From Kineothrix sp. MB12-C1 (lineage in GTDB: Bacteria; Bacillota; Clostridia; Lachnospirales; Lachnospiraceae): a stretch of 64,000 nt of DNA. The stretch lies in assembly GCF_030863805.1 (NCBI RefSeq), contig NZ_CP132957.1, positions 1,798,001 to 1,862,000 on the forward strand, in the 5' to 3' direction. Below are positions 63,401-64,000 of the stretch, piece by piece; position 1 is the stretch's first letter; the number at the start of each line of letters is the position of its first letter. The notes under the pieces were generated by a model. That model worked only from the letters and a program-made list of their open reading frames with translations. It was not told the DNA's origin and made no database searches. A program made the translations under genes and the position numbers.

Positions 63401-64000
63401 TTACAATCCCCAAATGTGGTTTTTAAAATAAGCTATCTTTTTCACTTCTGGAAAGGGAATGCTATGAGTTATCCTTTCTACATAGCGTTGTTCCTCTGTC
63501 AGTCGCTTGCTTTCCAATCGAAACATCTCGCTGCTTAAATAGATTCTTTCTTCTGTACCCACTGCTATGGGCAACTCCTGCTTTTGCATTCTCACCAACT
63601 CCAACATATTTCCTTTGTTTGCTTTATAAATCCTTAGCTTTGCCATTTGGTGAACTCCATGCTTACTCCACCCTAATGGTCTGGAACTCATCCTGTCTGC
63701 GTAGATATGGCTCACATGTCCTTCTGCACTGCATCCCACTTGTGTTTCTTTATTTCTCAAACCCTGCATGATCCCATCCCAATGCCCTAGGATATAAGCC
63801 ATACTACTTTCTACCTTTTTCCTTTGTGCTTCGTTTTCTGTTATATTCAGGATTTTTTCAAAGGTCTCGGATGCCATCCATTTCGCTCTCTTGTGTATGG
63901 CACCATACAGTTCACTTCTTGCATCCTCTGACGAATCCATTAAATGCGAAGTTGCTGCTGTGATATATTTCTGCATATGGAATTTATCCAGTACGAAGGT
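63401..64000 (-). CDS. ISLre2-family transposase, C-terminal part (cut by window edge)
   Basis: Frame open to the right edge; about 199 residues are visible, beginning TFVLDKFHMQKYI at the edge. The stretch CSAEGHVSHIYADRMSSRPLGWSKHGVHQMAKLRIYKANKG is the C-terminal signature of ISLre2 (UPF0236) transposases. The stop is at 63403-63401. The insertion sequence end should lie between here and about 63250, but I could not fix an inverted repeat with only one end in view. It lies upstream of the broken phosphatase gene, so it may also have changed that gene's promoter region. Confidence 0.85.
   Translation of the reverse strand, partial: TFVLDKFHMQKYITAATSHLMDSSEDARSELYGAIHKRAKWMASETFEKILNITENEAQRKKVESSMAYILGHWDGIMQGLRNKETQVGCSAEGHVSHIYADRMSSRPLGWSKHGVHQMAKLRIYKANKGNMLELVRMQKQELPIAVGTEERIYLSSEMFRLESKRLTEEQRYVERITHSIPFPEVKKIAYFKNHIWGL

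Overview
The window looks like a chromosomal segment of a Gram-positive, low-to-moderate G+C member of the Clostridia, most likely a gut Lachnospiraceae relative. This is inferred from the gene types, not from a marker gene: ribose-type sugar ABC transporters with lipoprotein binding proteins, a YesM/YesN-type two-component system, many chemoreceptors, a class B sortase, and AGGAGG-type ribosome binding sites throughout. No rRNA or tRNA gene was recognised. Nearly all host genes lie on the minus strand.

Positions 1-17 kb hold two sugar import systems with their regulators. A YtfQ/YtfR/YtfT-type transporter (the second permease starts at position 25 and leaves the window) lies next to an operon encoding a chemoreceptor, a YesN-type response regulator and a YesM-type sensor kinase. 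A ChvE/GguA/GguB-type transporter follows, ending in an AraR-type repressor gene. Another chemoreceptor with a small membrane protein completes the block. The matching catabolic operon araA-araB-araD is at 52.8-56.7 kb, so L-arabinose or arabinose-containing material is the likely substrate of at least one transporter. Clear sigma-A-type promoters precede the second binding protein gene and araA, and palindromes resembling AraR sites lie near the first of these.

Positions 17-30 kb hold peptide use: a DUF885 metallopeptidase, an oligopeptide transporter (oppA-B-C-D-F, with a very large insertion in OppC), an M3 oligoendopeptidase and a MarR regulator. At 30.2-34.9 kb lies a 1563-residue secreted GH16 beta-glucanase with several carbohydrate-binding modules and a C-terminal sortase-like signal.

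Positions 35.17-51.06 kb are interpreted as a 15.9-kb integrative and mobilizable element. It carries a large serine recombinase (TnpX type), a TnpW-like protein, a MobC/relaxase pair with a MobB-like gene nested out of frame inside the relaxase gene, a candidate oriT, a RepA-like ATPase, a DUF6076 protein, an excisionase-like HTH protein, a membrane-spanning LuxR regulator, and a G+C-rich cargo of six zinc-ribbon, membrane and lipoprotein genes of unknown function. The two junctions carry the two halves of what would have been the intrinsic terminator of the class B sortase gene at 51.1 kb. The element therefore appears to have inserted in the terminator loop, and before insertion the sortase gene would have sat just upstream of the GH16 gene.

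Positions 51-64 kb hold the sortase and an unknown protein, the arabinose operon, an ABC-class ATPase / membrane-anchored Mrr-like nuclease / chemoreceptor operon, a HAD phosphatase, a lipoprotein histidine phosphatase broken by a 10-bp tandem triplication inside its RHG motif, and the C-terminal part of an ISLre2-family transposase running off the right edge.
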